The position numbers and the translations under genes were made by a program. From positions 10,850,001 to 10,914,000 of the forward strand of contig OZ234498.1 in assembly GCA_965153455.1 (NCBI GenBank): 64,000 bases of DNA, in the 5' to 3' direction. Below are positions 22,649 through 36,049 of the stretch, piece by piece. Every line of letters begins with the position of its first letter. Positions within the stretch are counted from its first letter, which is position 1. Under the pieces are notes generated by a model that ran no database searches, had not been told where the DNA came from, and saw nothing but the letters and a program-made list of their open reading frames with translations. Origin of the DNA: Sphagnum compactum. Lineage: Eukaryota; Bryophyta; Sphagnopsida; Sphagnales.

Positions 22649-25600
22649 TTAGGCCTTGGACTCTTTGTGCCCAGCAGAGGAGACTCGACGAGGCAAGGTA
22701 GCATTGTAAGGGCTCCCAGCTCCCCAACTACTAACACTCTTTCGATCTTTCGACCGAATCCCATTGTCTCCCTGTCCAGCACCTCCACCTTTCTGCATTG
22801 AATAAACCTTTTCCCCAGCCTGTTCATATGGAGGCGTTGTAGGAGGTGTTCGTGGTGGTGATGCATCTCGCTTATCCTACCCTCCCCACCACCAAGGCAA
22901 GAGTCAGCAAGTTGCATCTCCTGACCACTCCTCTCAAAGTCTAACAAACTAAAAAATTTAAGAAAGCTTCTATTTGTTGTGGACAAAAAAAACTACACAC
23001 CTGGGAAAAGATTCGCTCTGCTGAGAGCATTGATAGGAAACTCCGTGGCATCACACCAGTGGGAATATGGCTTGCACGAATGGGATTGAGCTTGTCTAAA
23101 TTGTGGTCACATGACCTGCACACACTCCAACAGTTAGATGTCATCGTGTCATTGTCACAGTCAGTAATTTAGCAATACAGGTTTCTTTTGTCTAACTATT
23201 TAGCTTGGTTCATCAGAACATAAGAAAAAACAAAAAGGCACCACACGTATACTCCCAGTCCAACCTCCAGTCCTCCCTCAAAATTTTGGTATATGGAGTT
23301 CATATTTTGATGTACAGGACTCTACCTTGCCAATTTTAATTCTTTAGTACACATCTCAGGTTGTAGACTTCTATCATGTTCTCTTGAACTGGGGGTGTTG
23401 TACCTACAGTTATATCCTCCTAAATGGAAAAACATAATGAGGTTCTTCCACACTAAAGGAGCTCTTCTTTTTTTTGGAGATAACACTTTCCAATAACAGG
23501 AATTTGCCATTTTCTACCCTTGACTTTCCACAATTTCCAACACTTGTTGGGCACGTGGCCCTCCTACAGCTGGGCTTGACTGTCAGGGGGCATACATAGC
23601 ACACACCTAGGTGGGACTGGAGCCTTTAACAAGCAAGATGGCTGTCCCAAGCTTAGCTAGGTGGTTTGATGCTATTAGGTCATGGATCTTATTCTTGTAG
23701 GTGGATTATCCAGGTGACTTACAGCACACTGATTCATATCACAAGTTTTAAGCACCACCTTTTGGCAACAATATACATGAGGAATTGGGACATCAATGAG
23801 AGCTTGAAGACATACATGCATTTGAATCCTAGCAAAGGTTTGCCAGACAGCATAGCATTGTCCATTGCCTTGAGACGGTCCTTTACAAGTTTTGTCAATG
23901 CCTGCAATTACAAGAAGAACAAGCACACCAAAGCAGTTACATAAGAATAAGTGAAGTCTCCCATGAAAGCAACAACTTGTCACTATCTTCCACAGATTGA
24001 AAAAATTCCTTTTCTTCATTGCATAACTTGTTGCATGAATGGAAAAGTGTTAGTACACTTACATCAAGACAAATTGGTGCTTTGTATTTCCCTTTGGTTC
24101 AACCAACTGTAGCACAGTATTCTTGAGAAGCATACTAACATATATGTGGACTATTATCACGATAAGGCAGATGTTTGCCTGTAGATCAAGCTTATCCGCT
24201 TTACTTTGCTCTAAGCTGTCAAGAAGTGCAAGGTTGTTCTCCAGCTCTATTGCCATTTTCTCAATCTCAATCACCAGCTTCCTTAGAACTGCTACATTCT
24301 CCTTGGGCTCAATTTTCCTTGCATTCAATGCCTCCTGCACCAATCTCCAGCAACAACTTCGTACCTCATCCCTTTGTCATCATCATGCTTTGTAACTTGC
24401 TTGGCACAGATGCGTTGCCATTTCAAGTCCAATAAGACCTGTAGCAAACCAAGAATGGCATATGCATCCTCGTGTTATATTCTGTCTGCAAAGTCATCCA
24501 TGTTGAAAGAAAGGACTTACTTCAAGTACACCAAGAGTGTCATGATACTTTGACTGGCTGACTGCCTGTGCTGCATCTGATACATTTGTGATGCGAATGG
24601 CTGAGCCTCGTTGCGGACTGGTGCGGGTGGACGCTGCCATACGTGTTGGTCTTCGAGGACTTCCTGATGTGGCTGATGACCTCATTTGGGGAGAAAGAGG
24701 TCGCTCTAGTGACATCTCTGCAATATTTCCATCTGGTGTGAATGCAGGTGCCAGAGTTGGAGCTGGTGCAGGTGCCAGAGCTGGTTCTGGTGTTGGTGCT
24801 ATTGCAGGCATGGGTGTAGGTGCAGGAGTGGGTGCAGGTGCAGGAGCGGGTGCAGGCAAAGGTGCTGGTGCAAGTGCGGGTGGAGGTGCACATGCTGGTG
24901 CCAATGTTTTTCCTTCTACAACAGCTGTGGTAGTAGTTGGAGATGTTGGCAGAGATTCAACATCATGGCCAGACATGATAAGGACACCCTTCCCAAGTAC
25001 ACCAACATCCTCCAACAACTGCCAACCTCTCTCAAATGTTAAGAATTATTAGTTGGTTCTCCCACCTACCTATTATATGTGAAGTGAGTAAGTAATATCC
25101 CAAGGCTTTTTGTTTCCCTCATATACCAAGATGATATGCTGTGATGGCCCCATTTTCGTGAATGCTGAAATTCTATGTTTAACCTTCTACTTGTATTTAT
25201 TCCATTCTAGACAGTGCTTGACCAACAGCAGGAGCATTTTACTTAGCATGGATGCTCTTAGTTACAATGCCATTTCCAACATATGAGCCAAATGTATGAC
25301 CCACTGAGCAATTTCAGGGCACTGCATTCAACATAGCAAATTACTAATCACAGAAAATGGTGAGCCTAATAACAACTAGCCTCCTCTAGAGCAACACACA
25401 GTACAGAAAATACCTTCATCAACATCTTTTCATGGCTCTTTATGGTATCTGTCATTCCCTCCAATGCAACCTGATAGTCAACACACATGCATCCATTCAG
25501 GATTCTCACTTGACACAACATGAAACATTTATCCAAGAAACAAATCCACAGCAAGCTGACACACAAGGCCGATGACAACTATTTTTGTTGTATCCAAGTT

Positions 25601-28600
25601 TGAAATCAATGCCTATACTATACTATTGTGGAGACAATTTGATGAACAACTATTTGGGACTTTGAATTCCTCGGTAAAACAAGTTCCCTGATACAAGCAA
25701 TTAAGCAAATAAACATCTCAATTTACAGTCAAATGCCTTAATCCCAATCACCAGCTACACTGAGCAGAACATCTCAAGAAGTCTTATCGCAATCATGAAA
25801 TTGTTAAGACAACAAGCCTCCGTCTTACACTCTGGCATACTAGGTGGAACATAAGGTATGATATAATGTAGCAAGCTTGTGCTACAACCAAGTGCAAAAG
25901 CATGACAGCACTATCATCCACACATGCAGGAGTAATTTTAATGAGCTAGTTGCCTTCAAAGAACAACTTTAACAGACAACGATCAGCAAAGCAAATAAAA
26001 TCTTAGTTACCTTGGCAACCCCACCCCCCTGCTTTTCTACGCTTTCACGCAAAGCTGCCAAAGCTGTGTTGTCTGCCTTGCTAGCCAATACCACCTGCAT
26101 ATTCACATGGTAAGCAATGACTGTTGTAAGATGTTTGAAAAGTCTAGTGACAGTGTGACTGAATATCCCTCCCCCACAATAATCAGTAACTCCCAGGTTC
26201 CCACAACTTGAACCTTGGGCATACTTTTCGTCATAAAGGTGGTTTTGAGGTCTGAATGCAAAATTATGGATGATAATAGCGAAGTGATTAATAACACAGA
26301 AGCCACCAACCTGTAACTGAAGAAGCATGTCTGCATAAATCATGATGCGGTTGGCATGCTCGTTCACCACAAACTGAATCTCTTCATCTTCAGGAGGGCC
26401 TCCCACTTGCATAGCAGCAACAGGGTGTGCTATTTGTTCTGCCCTTTTGGCAAGCAACACTGCCAAGTCACTCCTTTCTGCCTACATGCCCCAACAATAA
26501 TCTTGGCTTGGCTGTAGCCTCAGCCCTGAGATTAAAACATACAACTCCCTTCACTCGTTCTTAATTCCTGAGCTTCTCTGGCTTGATATCCAAGTTACCA
26601 CAAGTAAAATCCAGCATCAAGGATGGACCACATCATGGATTAACATCAAATGTGTCCAGTGTGGGTGTGATGGAACCCAAGCTGTGTTTGTGAAGCTCAC
26701 CAAAGCGGTCACAGAGCTGCCCAAAATGTTGAGCCTCTCCTTCAGTTCTTTGTATAACTTGTCCAGGGACTGTCAAAACAGATAATAAATAAGCAAATTT
26801 GGGTGACCTAATTTGGAAAGTCCCAAGATGGAAACCTTTTCAGCAAAAATCAAATGGCTGGGAACTTGCAATAATCATTTTCCAAGTTGGATTCACTGTG
26901 AGACTCCTACTCTCAGACATATTATTCATGTCCCTCCATCTATGTTCTAGCCATAGGGCACAGACTCAAACAGCCAGTAAAGTTACACAACTCCATGCTT
27001 GGTCAATATTTCACTAGCAACCATCATTGTGGTCAAACTGATACTATGTGAACAGAGTTCAGCAAAAGCCTACTTCAACTTGAGTAGCACTTGAGGTTTT
27101 TAGCAGCTCCAGCATCTCATTACGATCAGCTTTCTTGGCTATTAAATCCTGCAACATTCATGCTCAGATACATCAATGTCTACAATTCTCCTTTATTTTG
27201 ATAAACATGCTCTCTACTTACACTAAGTTTCAACAAAGGCCATGCCAGAATGAGACTTGTTATCAACAAGAATACTATGACAACTTGGTGCACTTCCCTT
27301 TGTTATCGCACATATTTTTACTTGTCATGTACTGTAGCAAAAATACAAACAGCTGACTGGATTTAATCTAACAGTAAGAGTTGAGCTTCTAGAGCTTTGA
27401 CTGGCTCTCTCTGATTGCAAAGAACAAGATATACATTAATCAGATGCAAACTCCATCATCATGGATTTCAATATTAAGATGGCCCAACCATTGTCAAATT
27501 CTATGGCACTACACCAATTTAAAACAGAAGATACTCAGCACCTACTTGGTTTTCTGAATTGCTAAAATATGTATGCCAGGACATTGCTTCACTTCACTAA
27601 TTGGTTCTACTAAACAATGGATAGAATCTGGAATCTAATGAAAGTATGAAAAGTCACATGATCTCCTGTGGTGAACTAAAGCTAGACCAAATTGTTCTTA
27701 CAACGGTTTCCTTTTCTCTGAAATTTTGAATTTGAAGGAAAATGCCACTGTTTGCTTCCTTTCAGGGTATGTACAATAGACAAAGCCTTACCTTCATGCC
27801 ACTACTATCAGACTTGCTCTGATCTTCTTTTCCTCCAGCACCTCCTGTGGAAGCAATCTTGAACTGTAGATCATCAATTGAAGAGCGGTCTGCCTTTGCT
27901 GACAGCTTTTTGTCCTGTAACCACAAAGACACCACAAACCAAATGCAGTTACTCCTCTTACCAACCCTTGTGGTCTTCAAATGCTAGGCGTAGGTTCCCC
28001 ATAATTTGCATGGTTGATGCAAAACTCTGAAATTTGTCAGGGGATATATAGACAAATTGATATGAGTGCATATGCAGCCAATACATAAATATGTATTCTG
28101 ATGAAGATTTGACTGCCTTGGATGAAACTACCTGGTGTATGTGATGAAACACCAACATTGCAGTCAATCTTAGCAGTTGATTTATTCTCAAGTGTTTTTT
28201 TTCCATCGTTACTGTCTAACAGAAGCAGGCTACTCTTAGGCAATCTCTGAATTGAAAACACATGAACACAAAGTGAAGGTCACAAATACCAGTATTTGCA
28301 ATTGATCCTCTACTTTCTTGCATCGGGCATCAAGGAGACCTGCATCCGTAGGTTCACTTACAAGGTCACCACCCTGAGGAGCACAAAATGACATTAGTAA
28401 AGTGTGAAAATAGAGCTGTTGAGCTGGTATGCTTGGACTTCCCCCTCTTTCAACTACAGATGCTGCTTGCTTCAACCTATTAGGAGATCACAGCAAAATA
28501 TGTAGATAATCCCAGAAGTTTCTTATCAGTTACAGAAAACAGAAGGATTATTCAACTGAAGGAATCATCCTTAATATCCAATCAGAATATCTACCTTAGC

Positions 28601-31053
28601 TTTTATGTCATGATATCTGCAAGAATTAGACTTTGCTCATTGCTCAATTAGACCCTGACCATACAGCAAAACGGAAAAGTGCACACCGTAGGTAAGATTG
28701 GTTCATCCATTTTTACAGAGGTCCTAGATGACCTCCGGATCCCCCTCTTTAGTTCATCAATTGCCTTTGCTAGAGCCTCAAGTCCCTGCAATCAAGGCAA
28801 CTGTGAGCACAATCACATTTGAATGGCCCCACCCAGTACACACATATCCAGCCAACCATGAAATGAGGCTGATATCACCTCCTTGGTTTTTGTTGAGCCA
28901 CGTAATAACTGCTCAACAGTGTCCACATCAGCCTTTCGTTCAAGACGTTTTTGCAACTCAGTAATTCCATCATTGCCCTCACCACGCACCACTGGCTTGG
29001 CTTCCAAATCTGACCGTAGGATCTGACAGAAGCCACCTTCATTCTACTGAGGATGCAATATGTGTCACAAGAGGAGCACTTGCTTATCAATTGTGCGACC
29101 TCTAACCTGTATTTGGATATGAAAGTGATCAGTGTATCTGAAAAGCAGGACCCATATTATGGACGGATAGTAGGGAACTCTACCCTTTGTGCCTTCTGAA
29201 TGGCTTCCAGGTCAGCTGTTTGTGCCTTGGTAACCTGTTGCATTAGCTCCCGGAATGCTTCTAACTGCACAACAACACCCAAAATACTTATCTAATCATC
29301 TGCCAGAACCAATAAACTCATGTTCTTGGTCAAAGCTGACATATCTAATGTGCACACCATAGATAATTCCTGACCTGTAATAGGTTGCAAAAAATTGATT
29401 GTGTACAGAAATCAGTCCATTGTAAGAAAGAAATAAGGGCCTAGAAACTGTATGAGCTGGGTTTTGAGAAGGAAAATCATCATTATGTGCCAAAGGATCA
29501 AATAGATTACGTGGTGAGAATATGAGAACTTCCTCAACCAAAATCCAACCAGTTGTGCAAGTTTGTCTACAAAGACCCTATTGTAGCAGCAGTCTCAAGA
29601 GATCAGATAAGACGAGTGTTTTGTGACTCATATGCTAAATAATAACTACAAACATACTTACCTGAGCTTCTAGACTTTTGATCTTTTCGGTCATCTCCTG
29701 TGGGCTCAGACCACTGTCCCGCGCTTCCTTGGCAGTGAAGTCAGCATCTAGCTCTTGTAAGTCAGCATCCATCTGTGACACATGAGTTTCCATATCATGA
29801 AAATTTCCTTCCAAACTGTTTGTTCTTGTCTCCAGAACGGTAAAGCGGTCAGGAAGGGCCACCAGCACTGGCATCTGTCCTGTCTGCAGGGGTGCAATGT
29901 TATTCTCTAGTGCTGTCAAACGTGCTTCAATCTGGTCCCAAAACTTCTTTTGTTTTTCTGCCTCAACTGCTCTATCAGCATTCGCCACATCTGCAGCATT
30001 CTTGCTGCAATTGTCTCAAAGACACCACATGTTCCTTTAGCAAACCTATTTAAAAGAAGAGGCCCAAAATATTGCTTGAAAAATATTGCCTAGAGTGTAG
30101 GATAGTGCTTCTAATAAGAAATGGACAACAACAAATCTTATTAGAGTGGCAAGAGCAGGTAAACAAATAAGTGAAACCTTGTACCAAAGCAGATTAAGCT
30201 CGTCCTTGAAGTTAGCTAGGTTCTTGCCCTGCTCCTCTGCTTTCTCCAAACGCGTCGCCTGCAGAGAATTCCTCCAAGAGTACCATACTCAGGTGGACAC
30301 ATGATGAACAACACGTGACATTGGAAAGAAAAAGAAGTCTTTGAAACATGTAAACAACAACCTTCAGACAACAACAATCACGGTACGCAGGGAAACCAAG
30401 CATCATCGAACGACGAGCAAGTGCGAGAGCTCGAATTTTATACATTTTCGACATACATGCGCTATTCGAAGAGAAAGAGCGAACAAGTGCACAAATTGCT
30501 GAAATTTTACAACACTAAGAGAGCGTTGATCAGGAACCTGAGACGAGATGCGATCGCAAAGCGAACCAAGCAAAAACTGCAATTTGTCCCACGCCATTGT
30601 CGCAACCACGGGTACGTGCTGCACCGACAACACACTTCGTATGATTGCAACATCTTCATCCTCTGCCTTCTTGACTTCTGCTGCTGCCTTCTTGACCTCC
30701 CCTCCTGCCTTTTTCACCTCTCCACCTTCCTTTTTGGCTTCCGTTGTTGTTGCATTCTTGACTCCCTCCTCGCCCCCCGCTTGAACTTTCCTTTCTGACG
30801 CCTTCCTATCACCCCCTTCCGGCCCTTTCATTTCCGACGCCTTCCTATCACCCCCTTCCAACACTTTACTTTCCGACGCCTTCTTATCCACCCCTTCCGA
30901 CACTTTTCTTTCAGACGCCTTCCTATCTTCCGACACTTTCCTTTCTGACGCCTTCCTATCGCCTCCTTCCGACCCTTTCATTTCCGACGCCTTCTTATCA
31001 CCCCCTTCCGACACTTTCCTTTCCGACGCCTTCCTATCGCCCCCTTCCGACAT
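22649..31053 (-). CDS. DUF4795 coiled-coil protein (QRICH2-like), probable sperm flagellar protein
   Basis: I read about 19 exons and roughly 1,000 aa. The clearest are 31053-30538, 30258-30178, about 30000-29662, 28376-28293, 27914-27793, 26484-26312, 26098-26011, 25471-25415, 25018-24521, 24438-24397, 24334-24179, 23901-23816, 23115-23001 and 22876-22649. Others lie near 29265-29184, 29020-28880, 28785-28695, 27148-27075 and 26770-26700. Order: a 13-residue repeat, a Lys/Glu-rich stretch, coiled-coil blocks with recurring KADR or KADN phrases, an Ala-Pro spacer, then the DUF4795 end LTKLVKDRLKAMDNAML, GKPLLGFKCMSCDHNLDKLN. In mammals QRICH2 is needed for sperm flagella, and I infer an axonemal role here. 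The tail is Pro/Ser-rich. Some small-exon limits are approximate. One intron has a GC donor and another is only 62 nt. Confidence 0.8.
24700..24900 (-). repeat. Ala-Pro-rich coding repeat in the DUF4795 gene
   Basis: Within exon 25018-24521 the frame encodes a run of AP, TP and related dipeptides (for example APAPAPAPTPAPTPMPA). Such stretches form extended, stiff linkers. It separates the coiled-coil region from the C-terminal DUF4795 part. It stems from an imperfect GGTGCAGGTGCxGG microsatellite on the plus strand. Confidence 0.85.
30785..31050 (-). repeat. Seven-copy 13-residue coding repeat (39 bp)
   Basis: The protein starts with units of the type SEGGDRKASERKV, varied by K/R, M/R and G/V exchanges. 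The fourth unit lacks two residues. Unit ends alternate between RKV and MKG, so some duplication blocks spanned more than one unit. The array is in frame within exon 1 of the DUF4795 gene. Confidence 0.9.
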
Positions 31054-31503
31054 TATACACTACCACCAAAAAAACAATAATGTCTGAAACAACAACAACA
31101 ACTAGATTGACACAGAAACGACACAAAATTCAACAAGCCTGCAGCCGAAGCTAATTCATGGAGGAGGCAATAATGAATGCAAAACTGGAGAGCGAATGTA
31201 GCACTGCACCTTGATAAAACAGCGCAAAAAAGAATCGAGAGACGTAGAGAGAGAAAAGAACGACGCAAACTCTGTCACGGCGAGCGCACACACAGAGACA
31301 CTACACAAGTCGTGCAGCAGGAGCATTGGCATGGCAGCTAGTGCAAAGAGTGGATGGAGGAGGAGGAGGCATGTCGCATGCGACGACGGCAAGGGAAGAG
31401 AAGAGGGGTCCGTGGTCGTCACGACTAGCCAGAGGGAAGGGGCGCGAGAGAGACAGCAATAGCCGTAGAGATCTGTAGGTAGCCAAAGCCATTATTTATA
31501 CCC
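31054..31503 (-). promoter_or_regulatory. Leader and TATA box of the DUF4795 gene
   Basis: TATAAATA reads on the minus strand at 31500-31493, in GGGGTATAAATAATGG. It is about 440 bp upstream of the start codon, so a leader of roughly 400 nt is expected. The region between is GC-rich. Confidence 0.55.
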
Positions 31504-34500
31504 CTGCCAATCACGCGCGCTCCGTCTATTGGTTCTTGCCTCAACTATGGTTTTGTAGGTGCGGGGAAATTTCTATTGGCGTTGCCTACGAGGTCCTCTT
31601 TACGAGGAGTGCACTTTCATAAGAGTGCATGGGAGGTCACAAATGAAAATCAAATGAATGAATAATAACATCCATTGCAAATAACATAATGTACACATCA
31701 TGTATATTCCCCATGTATCTTTTGCACAAGTATGTGAACATGGATGCATGTAGGTGGATACTATGGATGAATTGTGGATGAATGCAATCCATCCATGGTT
31801 GTTGAAGAACATACATTTCATACATAAATGGCATTCATCCATGCTAGATGTGCAATTTATGTATGAATGTAGTATACATGGATGTCATCCAATCATCTAT
31901 CTTCAAATAACATTCATCTGTTCTAAAACATTTTACAACTCACATGAAAAATTAAAAATATTAGATTTGTCAATGTGGAAATTAAGCATAGGCTAGTACA
32001 ACTCAACATAATAAACCAACAATTAAGCATGGTAAGAAAAACACATAATTCCGAAATCAATTTATTTGAACTCCAAAGATTTTGTTTAAAACTAAACATG
32101 GGGATTGTTGCCAACATAATACCCATGAAAAGGCATGGACAGAATTTACCATGTGGATGGTATTAATTATTTACACATCATGCGTAAAATTGAACATGTA
32201 AATATAGTTCACCATATTTATGAACTCATTGTGTACCATTGTTCAATTTTTGCGATTAAATATATTTCAAAACCAATGGTCAAAGAGCGAGCAAACAAAT
32301 TTGCACATCACAATAACTTGTGATGAACTTGTGGAGCTTGGACTCCAAATGATGACAAATCTATTAAGAAAATCTAATAACCAAAGACAATTTTTTGATA
32401 CTATCATATATGAACCTATAAGGAATGTGTACTATTACCATTACAAAAATTCAAATCGTATCAATTTGATAGATAACAAAAATAATATTAAATATGAATA
32501 TTCCATTGTGTAATTTTTCCTTACATTCATCACTTCATAAATTCATCCGCCATCCTTGCATGAAATTTTGTCCAAGTATATGATGAATGCAATTCTTGCA
32601 ATGAAAACAAAAATTCTATTCCAATGGTCAATAACAATTGATCATTCCATTCACAAGATAAATATCAATTTTTGTACATCATGGATATGCATGAAAATTA
32701 TGGAAAGCTAACATTGAACATTTGAGTTTTCCTTTGAAACATAAAAAACAAGAACAAACATGGACAAGGAAACCAACATGTAATAGAAATGATAGCAAAA
32801 AAACAAACACAAGGAAATCTTTATGAGGTTTCTAAACTACAAGCATTAGAAACATCAAAATCTAGTGTTCCAAACTTTGTCCCAACTATAGATTCCAACG
32901 TCTCACCATCTATGCACCAATGCACTCCACCTTTATTTCTAGATGATATTGATGGTGTTGCGGATGTTGAAGTCGATTGGGTTGCTTACAAGTCAACTAG
33001 TTGGCCAATATAGACTAGCAAACGTGGACTTTGAGAAGGATTATGACGAAAGTTTTCATGCACAAAAAATGGTAGACCCCTTCAACGCTTAGGAGTCACA
33101 TTGCAGGACACCCAAGGCACCACAAGTTTCTTAAAGGCACCCAAAGTAGATGGACAAACAAGGAAAAATTAAATGAAAAATGTGATCATTTTTTTAGCAT
33201 GGAAATGTCAATTTTAACAAAAGTTTCAAACAATACTAAAATGTATTATTAAAAAATTTGAGGTACAAAATCCGAAAAACACTTACTTACAAAATAAATC
33301 TTGAGGCCCATGAAGTGTGACATTGGACATGTCATCATCATCATCATCATCATCAGAGTCGAAATCATTTGGAGTTTCAACATGAAGTCGGGCAAAACCA
33401 TTTTTATGATGAAGGCACTCTCTAGCCATTGGCTTCAACACACATTCAAACAACTTTTTGTCTCCTTCAAGAGTAAGGATGTGTTTGTTTGCTCCTCAAC
33501 AAGCTTTAATGGAAGTTTTCGGAAATTTTGCATGAATGAAGAATAAAAGATTTGAACACAAGTAACACAAATCAAACAACAAATTCTAAGAAGATGCTTT
33601 AAATTGAAATCTACATGTTCCTATTGTGGTGAGATCAAGCACAACGTCACCAGCAACACAATATGCCCATATTATGGTAGAGAGGAAAATGAAACCTTTT
33701 TCTTTTGGGCCACCAAAGAATTCCATTGGGATGCAAGGTTTGGGTTTCATGAATAATGTTATTGAAGGGTACATCATTTGTAGTGATGTCAATCCCAAAT
33801 TTGGTAATAGATGCATCAAATTGTAGCTTGAAAGGTATTGGAGATCGATACAAGCTCCCAAGGGGGCAGGAACAAATGAATAGGACCAACCTATTCACCA
33901 TGGTCTGAATGCAATAACAACACAAAAAATCAAGTTAGAAGCCAAAACAAGGAGGAAAACTCCCAACATGCATTAAAAAAAATTCACAACAATGAATGAA
34001 CATATCCATGATTAAAATTTGAACTCAAAACCTCATGGAAATACACCAAGGTCTTGATCATTAAATCATTTCAAAATTTTAATAATTATCAACATTTAAT
34101 AATTAAAACATAAAATCAAAAATTGAATTTATTATGTTCAAAATGAAATTATTTAGCAAATTCAAACTTTACCATACATTTTTTTTTTCAAAGTTTATTC
34201 AAATGCTACAAATGAAAACTTGAAATTTTTTCAATATTTTATAAATTAAAATAATTTTAATTTATAATAATAAATTTAGAGGGAACAAAAAACCAACTTA
34301 AAATAACATGTGACCAATAAATTGAAAATTTTACAAATATAATTTTTAAAAAATTAACCTATAATATTTGTGAATTCAAGAATGCCTTCATTAAGTCTTT
34401 AATAATGTTATTCTCATTATGTAAAATATACATCCATTTTTTAAGGAATTGCAAGTTTTTCTTTTCCTTGATATGATCACTTTTGAGATTGTGGCAATCA

Positions 34501-36040
34501 TCCATAAAAAGATTTAACCACATTTGATTATAGACAAGTTATGGAGTTAAAAACTTGTTTAAATCTTTTAATGTTATGGTTAATTACTATAACCTGTTTT
34601 AAAAATTTGATGATATATATTAAATTTGATGAAAAATTCAAAAAAAAATCACTTGTTGATGTTGTTGCCCCCTTAAATTGGCAAAAATTGGCCACAATAA
34701 AAAAAATTAATTCAATAATCAATACAACCATTTAATTCTCACGACCATAATTTTTTTAGCAACATTAAGTATACATTAATAAAAATAATTAATAACCCAA
34801 ATTTAAAAAAAATATAGCAACATATTTTTAATATTTTTTTTCTAATGATTTAACAATATATTTTTGTTTTGCTTTCTTGTAAGAATCTTAAAATACATAA
34901 TTTGGTGAAAAATTGGCATTAAATAGTTGGATTAAATGCCCCTTAACCTTTTTTTTGTGCTAAAATTTCGCAATTTAGTGATTTTGTTTCAAAAAATAGT
35001 GGAAATTGAAGGAAAATGCAAGCAACAATAATTTAACAAAAAAATTGAGATTACCAATTTTAAAGGAAAAAAAACTACTCCTAATCAATAAAAAATTTAA
35101 AACAATTCTAATAACTCCAACCTAAAACCCGAAAACAATTCCAACATCAAACTTATTTTAAAAAATTTAAGCAATACCTGAGATTGTTATAAACCTTATC
35201 CACTTTTTTTGAATTTTTAAACAAAAATAATGACCTAACTAATTTTTGGTGAATTTCCACCATTTTGCGAGCTTCAAAAGGGGCCATCAACATAAACAAA
35301 GGATTTAAGAAAAAAAAATCCAAAATTCTCGAATTTTTTTCAAAGGTTAGAATTTTACAATGGGTTGTAGGATCTATAACCAAAATATAAAAGGATTTTA
35401 ATAATTTTATACCTCCACATATGTTCTATAACTAGAACATGGTTAAAAGTTTTTGTGGATGATTTTGAACAACACCAAAAAATTGAAAAAATATATAAGT
35501 ATAAAAATCATTGAAATCAATATGATCACCATTTTTGATTCATTTATTAATTTGGTTTCCAAACACTAAATAAAAAATCAAATTTGAATAAACAAACTAA
35601 ATTTGTAACCAAATGTTTTTCTTAAAGTGGTAAATCATGGTAAAAATAAAAAATGGAAATTTTTTGATAACTAAAAATATTAAAACATTAAAGCACAAAA
35701 AGAAAAAAGTTAAACATTTAATGAATTTTTTTAATCATGGATTTCTTTTCTTATATACCAAGACAAAAAATGGGAAAAAACGTTATGGATTATTTTTGGG
35801 GTTTTTTGGTGTGGCATAATGAACATTTGTAATAAAAAACTTCTCAATCATGGTAAAAATTTGTGAAAAACATACATTTTAATTTAAGTAACTGCACTAG
35901 AATTTGTATGTTAAAAATTTGTAATTTAAAGGTTTACATATTTTAAAATTTGTGTGCGTGAAATATTTTGACCTAGTCACGAAACCATTCAAACATAAAT
36001 GTGAAACATATAAAAATTTAATACATTCACATCAATAAAT
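31504..36040. other. Very AT-rich intergenic DNA with transposon relics
   Basis: Begins with CATCCATGG/ATGTATG-rich, partly palindromic DNA at 31620-31900. An open frame at 32789-33013 (74 codons) is not recognised. A short (ATC)n tract lies at about 33331-33356. From 34000 to 36000 composition is extremely AT-rich and I see no gene. A methyltransferase-like relic is listed separately. Confidence 0.45.
33586..33925 (-). pseudogene. Possible relic of a DNA methyltransferase-like gene
   Basis: Two overlapping minus frames together read LHPNGI, then GGPKEKGFIFLSTIIWAYC and AGDVVLDLTTIGT. This resembles the segment of N4/N6-type DNA methyltransferases where KE.G..LL..I.....GD.VLD..AG.GT is expected (SAM-binding region). 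The match is partial and a frameshift divides it. It could be a piece of a transposon-borne methylase-like gene, or chance. Confidence 0.3.
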
Positions 36041-36049
36041 TGTGATAGG

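Noticed and set aside
24588-25052. 154-codon plus-strand frame with a Gly-Ala repeat
   Set aside because: It is the antisense of the Ala-Pro exon of the DUF4795 gene.
31600-31900. ATGGATG/CATCCAT-rich DNA as a possible recombination or regulatory array
   Set aside because: Spacing is irregular and the motif is short; it looks like simple low-complexity DNA.
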